Source: Christensenellaceae bacterium
Lineage (GTDB): Bacteria; Bacillota; Clostridia; Christensenellales; Christensenellaceae
DNA: 40,600 bases
NCBI GenBank assembly: GCA_017523755.1
Contig: JAFWWA010000043.1
Location: 1-40,600 of the forward strand
Reading direction: 5' to 3'
Part shown: positions 1 through 7,397 of the stretch, piece by piece
How the letters are laid out: the number at the start of each line of letters is the position of its first letter
Position numbering within the stretch: the stretch's first letter is position 1
Translations under genes and position numbers: made by a program
The notes under the pieces: model-generated
What the model saw: only the letters and a program-made list of their open reading frames with translations
Database searches by the model: none
Told to the model about the DNA's origin: nothing

Positions 1-1032
1 AGCACTCAGATCGGAAGAGCCGTGAACGATATAAGGAACATGTCGGGGACATTCGACATGGAGACGCTTGACGGGGATGAGAGCAGGATAAAAGGCTACT
101 GCCCGGTAAGCGAGATGCAGGGCTATTCGAGCGTCGTCATGGGCTATACCTCAGGCAAGGGAAGGCTGTCTACATCCTTTGACAGCTACAGGGAGGCACA
201 TGACAGGGAAAAGATACTTTCCGCTGTTGATTACGACCCGGAGAGGGACGTCGAGAATTCTCCCGATTCGATCTTCTTCAAAAACGGGGCGGGCTTCCAT
301 GTGAAATGGAACGAAGTGGAAAAGTACATGCATATGGATAATTTCCTGACAGAGGAAAAGAGCAGGGAAAAGGAGAAGCCCCGCAGGATCACGAGCCTTG
401 ATGAGCGCGAGATAGAAGCGATTCTTAACCGTGAGCTCGGACAGAAGAGAAGAAAGCCTGTTCCGGATACCCCGCCGAAGAAGCCAAAAGTCGTGATGGG
501 CTATGACCCTGACAAGAAAAGATATGTGTTCATTGACGGGTACAATCTTCTGTTTGCCGACAGCGAATTAAAGAAGCTGGCAAGAAGGAACATCGATGCA
601 GCGAGATCGAAGCTCATCGATATGATGGCCGACTATGAGTCATATACGGGAACAGAGGTCCTTATAGTCTTCGACGCGTACATGAACAGCGAACAGAGGG
701 AGAAGAGATCCTCTGAAAAGGGAGTGGAGGTCATATATACCGACTATACGGTAACTGCGGACGCGTATCTTGAAAAGATGGCCAACGAGATAGGAAGGAA
801 CGACTATGTGAAAGTAGTCTCGTCGGATAACCTCGTAAGGATCGGAGTGTTCAGGAGCGGCGTCACCTGCAGCTCGTGCTCACTGTTCCTTGAAGAGATA
901 AGGAACACGAAGAACGAGATCACTGAATTCTTAAGGAAGAATAATATGCGCGCCGATACCAGGATAAGCGATATAGTGGACGGGGAGATCCTTGAAAAAT
1001 GGAAGCAAATAGTGAATTATTCTCAAGATTAG
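1..1032 (+). CDS. C-terminal part of an EF-G/TetM-like translation GTPase fused to a Rae1/YacP-type NYN endoribonuclease (5' partial)
   Basis: The reading frame is open to base 1 (S-T-Q-I-G-R-A before the GTG at 22), so the gene begins outside the window and 22 is not its start. Counting visible residues from base 1, about 1-110 resemble the C-terminal domains of EF-G and ribosomal protection proteins, including a P-V-S-E-M-Q-G-Y stretch and an S-G-K-G-R segment typical of EF-G domain V. A charged linker (about 115-170) leads to a NYN/PIN-like nuclease domain (about 173-340) with acidic residues D179 (IDGYN), D225 (VFDA), D254 (TAD) and D276 (SSD). This order matches B. subtilis Rae1/YacP, which cleaves mRNA in the ribosomal A site. 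The inferred role is a factor that binds the A site as an EF-G mimic and presents a nuclease. A simple tetracycline-resistance call would be unsafe. The downstream YlmH-like gene overlaps it. Confidence 0.85.
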   Translation, partial: STQIGRAVNDIRNMSGTFDMETLDGDESRIKGYCPVSEMQGYSSVVMGYTSGKGRLSTSFDSYREAHDREKILSAVDYDPERDVENSPDSIFFKNGAGFHVKWNEVEKYMHMDNFLTEEKSREKEKPRRITSLDEREIEAILNRELGQKRRKPVPDTPPKKPKVVMGYDPDKKRYVFIDGYNLLFADSELKKLARRNIDAARSKLIDMMADYESYTGTEVLIVFDAYMNSEQREKRSSEKGVEVIYTDYTVTADAYLEKMANEIGRNDYVKVVSSDNLVRIGVFRSGVTCSSCSLFLEEIRNTKNEITEFLRKNNMRADTRISDIVDGEILEKWKQIVNYSQD

Positions 1033-1751
1033 AGGACCTTATAGAGCGCTCTGACAGAGATGGGACCGTCACGCATACCCTTTTCCTCACGCCTAAGGAA
1101 CAGTATCAGGCCGAAAACTGGCTCAGGGGCAGGAGATTTCAGAGATTCATCACTGGTTCCGGTGTTGATAATACGGAGAGGAACGTGATTCTTTTCTATC
1201 CTGAATGGATGGAGAAGGATGAGGTCTCGTTTGACGGATATGTATCGGGAGTAAGTATAAAGGTCGGATTCGGTGAGCCCGGACACAGGGATTACCTCGG
1301 CTCGATAATGGGGCTCGGGATCAAAAGAGAGTGGATAGGGGACATCCTCATAAACGGCAGCGAGGGATACGTGATATGCCTTAACAGCGTTCAGGAGACT
1401 CTTGTAAGCGAGCTCACGCATATAGCAAGGTTCGGTGTAAAGACCTCTCCTGTCACGGTATCCGACATTCCTTCAAAAAAGCTCGAGGTCAGGGAAAAGA
1501 GCTTTACTGTCATGAGCTTAAGGCTCGACAGTATAACCGCGTCAGCATTCAATATATCGAGGGGGAAGGCGGCCCAGTTCATAGAGGAAGGCTTTGTCAG
1601 CCTCAACTATGACGAATGCCTAAAGCCGAGCACAGAGATAAAGGAAAAGGATATCATATCCGTGAGAGGGCTGGGTAAGGGCATCGTAAGGGAGATAAAG
1701 GGTCTAAGCCGCAAAGGAAGGACCATAGTTGATTTCAGTTTGTACACATGA
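999..1751 (+). CDS. YlmH-like S4-domain RNA-binding protein
   Basis: 250 aa. The C-terminal third (about residues 175-250) is an S4 RNA-binding domain, containing S-R-G-K-A-A-Q-F-I-E-E-G-F-V and ending in a G-K-G-I-V-R-E segment. The N-terminal part has the layout of the B. subtilis YlmH family (residues near R-E-W-I-G-D-I-L). YlmH homologues bind ribosomal RNA and have been linked to the processing of obstructed 50S subunits. The ATG lies 34 nt inside the end of the upstream fusion gene, with GGGGAG at 982-987 as ribosome binding site, so the two are probably translationally coupled. That context supports a shared role at stalled ribosomes. Usually ylmH sits in the division/ylm cluster, so this location is atypical. 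Confidence 0.8.
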   Translation: MEANSELFSRLEDLIERSDRDGTVTHTLFLTPKEQYQAENWLRGRRFQRFITGSGVDNTERNVILFYPEWMEKDEVSFDGYVSGVSIKVGFGEPGHRDYLGSIMGLGIKREWIGDILINGSEGYVICLNSVQETLVSELTHIARFGVKTSPVTVSDIPSKKLEVREKSFTVMSLRLDSITASAFNISRGKAAQFIEEGFVSLNYDECLKPSTEIKEKDIISVRGLGKGIVREIKGLSRKGRTIVDFSLYT

Positions 1752-1800
1752 GACGGAGCATGTTCCTGTATAATTATTTAGGAATATTCACTGTTTATGC

Positions 1801-1829
1801 TTGACATCATTTTTGCCCGTTGGTAAAAT
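1801..1829 (+). promoter_or_regulatory. Promoter of the Phe leader / phenylacetate-CoA ligase transcript
   Basis: TTGACA (1801-1806), a 17-nt spacer and TAAAAT (1824-1829). This near-consensus sigma-A promoter lies 36 nt upstream of the leader-peptide ATG, so transcription should begin near 1836. Confidence 0.75.
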
Positions 1830-1864
1830 GTGCAGGAAAGTTTTAAGAGGAAAGGAGCACGGCA

Positions 1865-1951
1865 ATGAAGAATACGGTGTTTAACAGCTTCTTCGCCTTT
1901 AGGAACGGCTTCTGGTTTGAGCCGTCTGTTTGTCGTGTCCGCGTCCTCTGA
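1865..1951 (+). CDS. Phenylalanine-rich leader peptide (28 aa)
   Basis: Short ORF with a strong ribosome binding site (AAAGGAG, 1851-1857, 7 nt before the ATG). Six of residues 6-18 are Phe (F6, F9, F10, F12, F16, F18) with Trp at 17, and the TGA at 1949-1951 precedes an intrinsic terminator by about 28 nt. This is the layout of a ribosome-mediated attenuator such as E. coli pheL. The later residues (P-S-V-C-R-V-R-V-L) are not Phe-rich. The peptide itself is presumed to have no function after translation. Confidence 0.75.
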   Translation: MKNTVFNSFFAFRNGFWFEPSVCRVRVL

Positions 1952-2013
1952 TGAAGCTTTTATAGATAATGACAGATCAAGGCTTTATCCGGATACGGAT
2001 GAGGCCTTTTTTT
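1905..2013 (+). promoter_or_regulatory. Phe attenuator: protector hairpin, antiterminator and intrinsic terminator
   Basis: Terminator: a 13-bp stem (1979-1991 with 1996-2008, two G-U pairs) with a GATA loop, running into seven T (2007-2013). Antiterminator candidate: 1911-1923 can pair with the terminator 5' arm at 1981-1993 at 11 of 13 positions, counting G-U pairs. Protector candidate: ACGGCT (1905-1910) pairs with AGCCGT (1920-1925) over the F16-W17-F18 codons. The three pairings are mutually exclusive. Ribosome stalling at the early Phe codons would be expected to decide between them; that step is inference. Confidence 0.72.
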
Positions 2014-2082
2014 CTGACAGCCCGCTTCTGTCAGCGTGCAGGGGTAAAGGCATCAGGATATTCATAATATAAAGGAGCTGTT

Positions 2083-3384
2083 ATGGAAAGATACTTTCAG
2101 CCGGAGATCGAATGTGCTTCAAGGGAGACCATAGAGTCCATCCAGAGTGAGAGACTTGTTGCACAGGTGAAAAGAGTGTACGAGAATGTGCCTTATTACC
2201 GTAAAAAAATGGAAGAAAAGGGAGTGACACCCGACGACATAAAGAGCGTCAGTGATCTTAATAAGCTTCCGTTCCTTTCAAAGGCCGATCTCAGGGACGC
2301 GTACCCCTACGGGCTTCTCGGCAAGCCTCTTAAGGAATGCGTGCGCATCCAGTCGACTTCCGGAACGACCGGAAAAAGAGTCATTGCGTTCTATACAAGG
2401 CATGACATAGACCTTTGGGAGGACTGCTGTGCAAGGGCTATAGTCGCAGCGGGAGGCACAGACGAAGACGTATGCCAGGTGTCGTACGGCTACGGCCTGT
2501 TTACCGGCGGCCCCGGCCTCAACGGCGGGAGCCATAAGGTCGGATGTCTTACGGTCCCAACGTCTTCGGGAAATACGGACAGGCAGATAATGTTCATAAA
2601 GGATCTTAATGCCACGATCCTCTGTTGTACTCCGAGCTATGCCGCATATCTTGGCGAAAGGATGAAGGAGATGGGCATGGGCCCGGACGATATCCCGCTT
2701 AAAGCAGGCATTTTCGGAGCTGAAGCATGGAGCGAGGAGATGCGCCATGACATAGAGGCGACGATGGGGATCAAGGCTTACGATATATACGGTCTTACCG
2801 AGCTCTCAGGTCCCGGGGTCAGCTTTGAATGTTCCGAACAGAGAGGGATGCATATAAATGAGGATCACTTCATAGCGGAGATAATCGATCCCGATACCGG
2901 GGAAGTGCTGCCTGAAGGATCCGTGGGAGAGCTCGTTATTACTGCAGTCGATAAGGAAGCTTTCCCGATGATAAGATACAGGACACGCGATATCTGTTCC
3001 CTTTCAAGGGAAAAATGCTCCTGCGGAAGGACCTTCGTACGTATGAGCAAACCAAAGGGAAGAAGTGACGATATGCTGATAATCCGCGGAGTCAACGTGT
3101 TCCCGAGCCAGATCGAGACCGTTCTTATCAATCAGGGCTATCCCGCAAATTACAGGATCATCGTCGACCGCGTTAACAACACCGATACGCTCGACGTTCA
3201 GGTCGAGATGACGCCCGAGATGTTCACTGACAACATCGGTGAAGTGCAGGCGCGCCAGAAGAAGCTTGCAGACGGTATGCTCTCAATGCTGGGCATAAGG
3301 GCAAAGATATCTCTCGTGGCTCCCAAGACTATCGAGAGGAGCGAGGGAAAGGCCGTAAGGGTGATAGACAATCGCAAGATCTGA
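2083..3384 (+). CDS. paaK: Phenylacetate-CoA ligase family protein (PaaK-like)
   Basis: 433 aa, the usual length for PaaK ligases. These enzymes form an aryl-acyl adenylate from ATP and then the CoA thioester, for example phenylacetyl-CoA. Visible motifs are the P-loop-like S-T-S-G-T-T-G-K at residues 91-98, the Y-D-I-Y-G-L-T-E adenylate motif near 235-245, Y-R-T-R-D near 300, and the C-terminal catalytic lysine in R-S-E-G-K-A-V-R-V near residue 425. The start has an AAAGGAG site 7 nt upstream. A thioesterase and an ACT-domain protein follow in the same direction. Control by a Phe-codon attenuator suggests use in phenylalanine metabolism. Indoleacetate or another arylacetate is an alternative substrate that sequence alone cannot exclude. 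Confidence 0.85.
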   Translation: MERYFQPEIECASRETIESIQSERLVAQVKRVYENVPYYRKKMEEKGVTPDDIKSVSDLNKLPFLSKADLRDAYPYGLLGKPLKECVRIQSTSGTTGKRVIAFYTRHDIDLWEDCCARAIVAAGGTDEDVCQVSYGYGLFTGGPGLNGGSHKVGCLTVPTSSGNTDRQIMFIKDLNATILCCTPSYAAYLGERMKEMGMGPDDIPLKAGIFGAEAWSEEMRHDIEATMGIKAYDIYGLTELSGPGVSFECSEQRGMHINEDHFIAEIIDPDTGEVLPEGSVGELVITAVDKEAFPMIRYRTRDICSLSREKCSCGRTFVRMSKPKGRSDDMLIIRGVNVFPSQIETVLINQGYPANYRIIVDRVNNTDTLDVQVEMTPEMFTDNIGEVQARQKKLADGMLSMLGIRAKISLVAPKTIERSEGKAVRVIDNRKI

Positions 3385-3399
3385 AACGGGAGGCCTTAA

Positions 3400-3828
3400 A
3401 TGATGACTGATGATATGAAGGCGGAACAGCTTAGGGAGATCCGTGAGTTTTTTAAGAAAGACCGCTTTGCTGCTTCAAACGGCATGGAGGTCGAAGACGC
3501 CGGGAAGGGATTCTCGCTGATAAAGCTCAGGATAACCGAAGACCATAAGAATGCCCTTGGCTTCCTCATGGGAGGGGTGCTTGCCGCGATGGCTGATTTT
3601 GCGTGTGCGGTGGCCTCAGGTTCTGGTTTTAAAAACGATGTATATGTGTCCGCGGATGCGCATGTGAGCTTTCTTTCAGCCGTTAAGGGAGATACGCTAT
3701 ATGCGGCTGCCACCTGCATCAAAGAGGGCGGAAGGCTCTCATATTATGACGTTATCATAAAGGATGAGACAGGTAAGGATATTGCAAAAGCTCTCTTTAC
3801 AATGTATCGTGTAGATAAGAAGAGCTGA
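3400..3828 (+). CDS. PaaI-like hotdog-fold acyl-CoA thioesterase
   Basis: 142 aa, a typical single hotdog domain. The motif around G-F-L-M-G-G-V-L-A-A-M-A-D-F-A (about residues 48-62) matches the helix and catalytic region of PaaI/YbdB-type thioesterases, and V-S-A-D-A-H-V-S-F-L near 86-95 fits the conserved beta-strand. The likely reaction is hydrolysis of aromatic or stalled acyl-CoA thioesters, releasing CoA when the ligase upstream over-produces them. It begins 15 nt after the ligase stop, with GGGAGG as ribosome binding site. ATG 3400 and ATG 3403 are both possible starts. Confidence 0.8.
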   Translation: MMTDDMKAEQLREIREFFKKDRFAASNGMEVEDAGKGFSLIKLRITEDHKNALGFLMGGVLAAMADFACAVASGSGFKNDVYVSADAHVSFLSAVKGDTLYAAATCIKEGGRLSYYDVIIKDETGKDIAKALFTMYRVDKKS

Positions 3829-3870
3829 TGATGTTCCCGTTCTATTGTTAATAAGAAAAGGAGAATCGTG

Positions 3871-4302
3871 ATGAGTATTAGACAGATCTCGGTCTTTCTT
3901 GAGAACAGACCCGGAAAACTGAGCGAGATGACTGAACTTCTTGCATCGAAGGAGATCGACATGAGGGCATTGTCCCTCGCAGAGACAGCCGACTTCGGTA
4001 TAGCAAGACTTATAACCAATGATATAGAAGCGACTCTTAATGAACTCGTAAATGGTGAATTCATAACGAAACTGACGAAGGTACTGGCATTTGAGGTGCC
4101 GAACGAACCGGGAGGACTCAACCGCCTTCTTAAGGGCTTCAATGCCGCGGGCGTCAATATCGAGTATATGTATTCCTGCTTCGGAAGTGACAGGAACAGG
4201 GCATATATGATATTCAGCGTAGCCGATCCGGATGCTGCGGAGGAGGCGCTTAAGGAGCAGGGGCTCCTTTCACTCAAGGAAGATGAGATAGAGCTTATCT
4301 GA
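3871..4302 (+). CDS. Tandem ACT-domain protein (amino-acid-binding regulator)
   Basis: 143 aa made of two ACT domains (about 1-68 and 70-143). The first contains F-L-E-N-R-P-G-K-L-S-E-M and the second F-E-V-P-N-E-P-G-G-L-N-R-L-L, both the ligand-binding turn of ACT folds. No catalytic domain is attached. From memory, such stand-alone double-ACT proteins are found beside phenylacetate-CoA ligase and indolepyruvate ferredoxin oxidoreductase genes, where a role in sensing aromatic amino acids is plausible but unproven. ATG 3871 is chosen over the adjacent GTG at 3868 because AGGAG lies 7 nt upstream. Third gene of the Phe-attenuated operon. Confidence 0.82.
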   Translation: MSIRQISVFLENRPGKLSEMTELLASKEIDMRALSLAETADFGIARLITNDIEATLNELVNGEFITKLTKVLAFEVPNEPGGLNRLLKGFNAAGVNIEYMYSCFGSDRNRAYMIFSVADPDAAEEALKEQGLLSLKEDEIELI

Positions 4303-4326
4303 CAGATAAAACGAATAACAGGCAAG

Positions 4327-4369
4327 AAGGGAAGGAAAGAGCGTACAGGGCTTTTGTCTTTCCCTTTTT
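4327..4369 (+). terminator. Intrinsic terminator after the ACT gene
   Basis: An imperfect stem pairs the GGGAAGGAAAG region (from 4329) with CTTTTGTCTTTCCC (to about 4364), followed by TTTTT. It closes the phenylacetate-CoA ligase operon. Confidence 0.6.
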
Positions 4370-4431
4370 CATACGTTAAAAAGAGTCATTTTGCTTGTCT
4401 TTTTACCGGGTTTCTAGTACATTAGAAGAGA

Positions 4432-4494
4432 GGCTTTCATGCCGAATCTGCAGCTTGAGACACGGCATCATAAAGCCGTTACAGGCTGTTTTTT
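4432..4494 (+). promoter_or_regulatory. Structured leader with two competing hairpins upstream of tdh-kbl
   Basis: A nested stem, GGCTTT (4432-4437) plus ATGCCG (4439-4444) with CGGCAT (4463-4468) plus AAAGCC (4472-4477), competes with a short AGCC (4474-4477)/GGCT (4484-4487) hairpin followed by six T (4489-4494). A 30-codon ORF starts at ATG 4439 with GAGAGG 5 nt upstream and ends at 4531. Together this resembles a small attenuator, but the terminator stem is only 4 bp. Confidence 0.4.
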
Positions 4495-4500
4495 ATTGTT

Positions 4501-4534
4501 TGGTTTACACATAATATTGGTTTACACATAATAT
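4501..4534 (+). repeat. Tandem 17-bp direct repeat forming the tdh promoter
   Basis: Two exact copies of TGGTTTACACATAATAT (4501-4517 and 4518-4534). TTTACA of copy 1 (4504-4509) and CATAAT of copy 2 (4527-4532) are 17 nt apart, the ideal -35/-10 spacing, so the duplication itself appears to create the promoter. Confidence 0.7.
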
Positions 4535-4556
4535 AAGAGTTTTGGGGAGTGATCAT

Positions 4557-5600
4557 ATGATACCAAAGAAAATGGATGCACTGGTAAAAACAGAGGCAGC
4601 TCCGGGGCTGACATTAAAGCAGATCCCGGTACCGGAGGTAGGGATCGGGGAGGTCCTTATAAAGATACACAAGACCGCCATCTGCGGCACGGATGTGCAT
4701 ATATACAACTGGGATCCATGGGCTGAGACCCATATACATCCCGAGATGACTATAGGCCACGAATACGTAGGCGAGATAGCCGCATTGGGGCCCGGTGTGA
4801 CGGGATACGAGGTAGGGCAGATAGTATCCGGCGAAGGCCATATAGTATGCGGACGCTGCAGGAACTGCCGTGCCGGAAACGGACAGTGGTGCAAGCACAC
4901 GAAGGGCGTCGGGGTCGACAGGGACGGAGCATTCGCTGAATATCTGTGTATACCCGCAACTAATATAATAGTCATACCGGAAGGGATCGACGAGGATGTC
5001 GTTTCCTTCTTCGATGCTTACGGCAACGCTTTTCATACCGCCACGATGTTCGACGTCATAGGTGAGGACGTGCTGGTAACAGGCGCGGGCCCGATAGGAG
5101 TCATGGCGGCAGGCATATGCGCACATAACGGTGCCAAGCATGTGGTCATAACCGATATAAACGATTACAGGCTGGACCTTGCCAAAAAGATGGGAGCAAC
5201 GGCCACTGTCAACCTCAGGTATCAGGACCTCGATCAGACGATGAAGGATCTCGGCATCATAGAAGGCTTCGACGTTGCCTGCGAGATGAGCGGTAGTGGG
5301 GCGGCCCTTAACCAGATGTTAAAGCATATGAGGAACGGCGGGAAAGCGGCTCTTCTCGGTATCTCGGGACCGGGGACTGTGATAGACTGGAACGACGTCA
5401 TTTTCAAGGGACTGACGCTGCAGGGCATCTATGGAAGAAAGATGTATGAGACATGGTACAAGATGATGAGCATGGTGGAGGCCGGCTTCGACCTGCATCC
5501 CGTCATCACACACAGATTCGATTACACGGATTTCGAGAAGGGCTTTGAGGCTATGAACTCAGGGCAGTCCGGGAAAGTGATACTTTCCTGGGAGAAATAA
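4557..5600 (+). CDS. tdh: L-threonine 3-dehydrogenase
   Basis: 347 aa, the family length. The enzyme oxidises L-threonine with NAD+ to 2-amino-3-ketobutyrate. It is a zinc-dependent medium-chain dehydrogenase: catalytic zinc ligands C43, H68 and E69, structural zinc cysteines C98, C101, C104 and C112, and Rossmann motif G-A-G-P-I-G at 176-181. The W-D-P-W-A segment near 52-56 also fits the Tdh subgroup. ATG 4557 is chosen because GGGGAG lies 7 nt upstream; an in-frame TTG at 4542 would overlap that site. It pairs with kbl 12 nt downstream, the classic two-step threonine-to-glycine route, which makes the assignment firmer than for a lone dehydrogenase. Confidence 0.92.
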   Translation: MIPKKMDALVKTEAAPGLTLKQIPVPEVGIGEVLIKIHKTAICGTDVHIYNWDPWAETHIHPEMTIGHEYVGEIAALGPGVTGYEVGQIVSGEGHIVCGRCRNCRAGNGQWCKHTKGVGVDRDGAFAEYLCIPATNIIVIPEGIDEDVVSFFDAYGNAFHTATMFDVIGEDVLVTGAGPIGVMAAGICAHNGAKHVVITDINDYRLDLAKKMGATATVNLRYQDLDQTMKDLGIIEGFDVACEMSGSGAALNQMLKHMRNGGKAALLGISGPGTVIDWNDVIFKGLTLQGIYGRKMYETWYKMMSMVEAGFDLHPVITHRFDYTDFEKGFEAMNSGQSGKVILSWEK

Positions 5601-5612
5601 AGGAGAAGCCAT

Positions 5613-6794
5613 ATGAAGAAAGCATATTCTGTATACGCAGCGCAGCTCGATGAGATAAGGAACGCCGGAACATACAAGGACGAGCGGATAATAACGACGC
5701 CTCAGAAGAGCAGGATAGACACGACTGCTGCAAAAGGGGTCGTGAACATGTGTGCCAATAACTATCTCGGGCTCTCGGATGATCCCCGCCTTATAGCCGC
5801 TGCAAAGGCAAGCTATGATGAGTGGGGCTTCGGGCTCTCTTCCGTAAGATTCATATGCGGTACCCAGGATATACATAAGCAGCTTGAAAAGCGTATAGCA
5901 GCTTTCGTAGGGACGGAAGATGCGATACTTTATTCTTCCTGCTTCGATGCCAACGGAGGACTTTTCGAGACGCTTTTAGGACCTGAGGATGCCGTTATAT
6001 CTGACGAGCTCAACCATGCTTCGATCATAGACGGGATACGGCTCTCCAAGGCAAAGAGATTCAGATATAAGAACAATAATATGGATGATCTGAGGGCCAG
6101 ACTCGAGGAGGCGAAGGATTCAAGAATAAAGCTAATCGCCACAGACGGAGTGTTCTCTATGGACGGATATATCGCGAATCTGAAAGGAATATGCGATCTT
6201 GCGGATGAATACGATGCGCTCGTCATGGTGGACGATTCTCACGCCGTAGGCTTCATGGGAGAGCACGGAAGAGGCACTTCCGAATACTGCGGAGTCATGG
6301 GACGCGTAGACATAATCACCGGTACCTTCGGAAAAGCGATGGGAGGAGCGTCGGGAGGATATACAGCGGCTAAAAAAGAGATAGTCGACCTTCTGCGCCA
6401 GCGTTCGCGTCCTTACCTTTTCAGCAATGCGCTTGCTCCTGCTATCTGTGCAGCTTCCATAAAGACGATAGATATACTCGAAGAATCGACGGAATTAAGG
6501 GACAGGGTCCATGCAAATGCTGAGTATTTCAGAAGCGAGCTCTCAAAGCTTGGATTCGATCTTCTTCCCGGAGAGCACCCGATAGTTCCCATAATGCTCT
6601 ACGATGCAAAAGTCGCGAAGGAATTCGCTGACAGGGTGCTTGAGAAGGGAGTATATGTCACAGGCTTCAGCTATCCGGTCGTTCCAATGGGCAAAGCCCG
6701 TGTAAGGACCCAGATATCTGCGGGCCACACGAAGGAAGACCTTGATTTTGCCGTAAAATGCTTTGGTGAAGTAAAGAAGGAAATGGGGATCTGA
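5613..6794 (+). CDS. kbl: Glycine C-acetyltransferase (2-amino-3-ketobutyrate CoA ligase)
   Basis: 393 aa, a full-length member of the alpha-oxoamine synthase family. It cleaves 2-amino-3-ketobutyrate with CoA to glycine and acetyl-CoA. Seen: [10 protein letters not shown] near 107-116, the PLP-contacting D207/D208 and H210 in [10 protein letters not shown], and the Schiff-base lysine K241 in [10 protein letters not shown]. Related KAS enzymes (BioF, HemA) share this fold, but the adjoining tdh decides for Kbl. AGGAG precedes the ATG. It ends at a strong terminator shared with the convergent kinase gene. Confidence 0.92.
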   Translation: MKKAYSVYAAQLDEIRNAGTYKDERIITTPQKSRIDTTAAKGVVNMCANNYLGLSDDPRLIAAAKASYDEWGFGLSSVRFICGTQDIHKQLEKRIAAFVGTEDAILYSSCFDANGGLFETLLGPEDAVISDELNHASIIDGIRLSKAKRFRYKNNNMDDLRARLEEAKDSRIKLIATDGVFSMDGYIANLKGICDLADEYDALVMVDDSHAVGFMGEHGRGTSEYCGVMGRVDIITGTFGKAMGGASGGYTAAKKEIVDLLRQRSRPYLFSNALAPAICAASIKTIDILEESTELRDRVHANAEYFRSELSKLGFDLLPGEHPIVPIMLYDAKVAKEFADRVLEKGVYVTGFSYPVVPMGKARVRTQISAGHTKEDLDFAVKCFGEVKKEMGI

Positions 6795-6804
6795 AAGAAA
6801 ATGT

Positions 6805-6834
6805 AAACGGCAGCCGGAAGGCTGCCGTTTTGTT
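6805..6834. terminator. Bidirectional terminator between kbl and the kinase operon
   Basis: Perfect 11-bp stem AAACGGCAGCC (6805-6815), loop GGAA, complement at 6820-6830, with flanking T/A runs usable in both directions. Confidence 0.85.
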
Positions 6835-6852
6835 ATGATTTAAAAAAGTTGT

Positions 6853-7389
6853 TTATTGTGTAACGGGACTCTGTGTCAGCAATCCGCTTATGGAACGCTC
6901 GTAATCGTCACTTATAACCGTTATCTTTTCCCCTGCATCCCTGAAACCGTCTATTACCAGGCGGTTGTCTTTTTTCAGCTGTTCTTTCGTGCAGGTATCT
7001 TCAAGCCTTGCCTCGATGTCAGAGGCATGTTCCTTTATCTGTTCAAAATGAGAATCGATATATCCGTCCGTCATGGCAAGACAGATGAATCTTATGGACT
7101 TAAGATATCCGTCATCAAAATCCTGCCTCCAGTCAAACGGTATATAGCAGCCCTCGATGATAAGGTCCTGTCTGTTCTCGACGGCTGTTTTTATGATCTC
7201 CCGTACTATCGGCCACAGATAAACTGTAAGCTTATCGTCATCCTCAGGCGTCAGATCTGTATTGCCGCTCCGTATAAGCCCCATCTTAAGATGGTCTATC
7301 GACATGTACGGATATCTGAAACGTTTGAGCAGTTTCTGAGCAAGTACGGTCTTTCCGGTGTGTGATGCTCCCGTTATAAGTATGATCAT
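6853..7389 (-). CDS. Small P-loop kinase-like protein
   Basis: 178 aa. Walker A motif G-A-S-H-T-G-K-T at residues 7-14, followed by an L-A-Q-K-L-L helix and the I-D-H-L-K substrate-contact region near 32-36. D-L-I-I-E-G-C-Y near 75-82 occupies the Walker B position. This is the layout of adenylate-kinase or 2-phosphoglycerate-kinase-like small-molecule kinases; the substrate is not identifiable. It is the last gene of the ECF/SAM-hydrolase operon, 8 nt after the preceding gene, and SAM hydrolysis yields adenosine, so a nucleoside or related metabolite is a reasonable but untested guess. The ribosome binding site is weak (AAGAAAG). Confidence 0.65.
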   Translation of the reverse strand: MIILITGASHTGKTVLAQKLLKRFRYPYMSIDHLKMGLIRSGNTDLTPEDDDKLTVYLWPIVREIIKTAVENRQDLIIEGCYIPFDWRQDFDDGYLKSIRFICLAMTDGYIDSHFEQIKEHASDIEARLEDTCTKEQLKKDNRLVIDGFRDAGEKITVISDDYERSISGLLTQSPVTQ

Positions 7390-7397
7390 CTTTCTTA

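Noticed and set aside
1..330. Tetracycline resistance determinant
   Set aside because: Only the C-terminal domains are visible and the gene is fused to a nuclease, so resistance cannot be claimed from this part.
22..1032. GTG at 22 as the gene start and a stand-alone 336-aa NYN protein
   Set aside because: The frame is open to base 1 and residues before and after 22 continue EF-G-like sequence; no ribosome binding site precedes the GTG.
4370..4556. Known threonine or glycine riboswitch
   Set aside because: I could not find the conserved tandem glycine-aptamer features, and the short terminator stem is weak.
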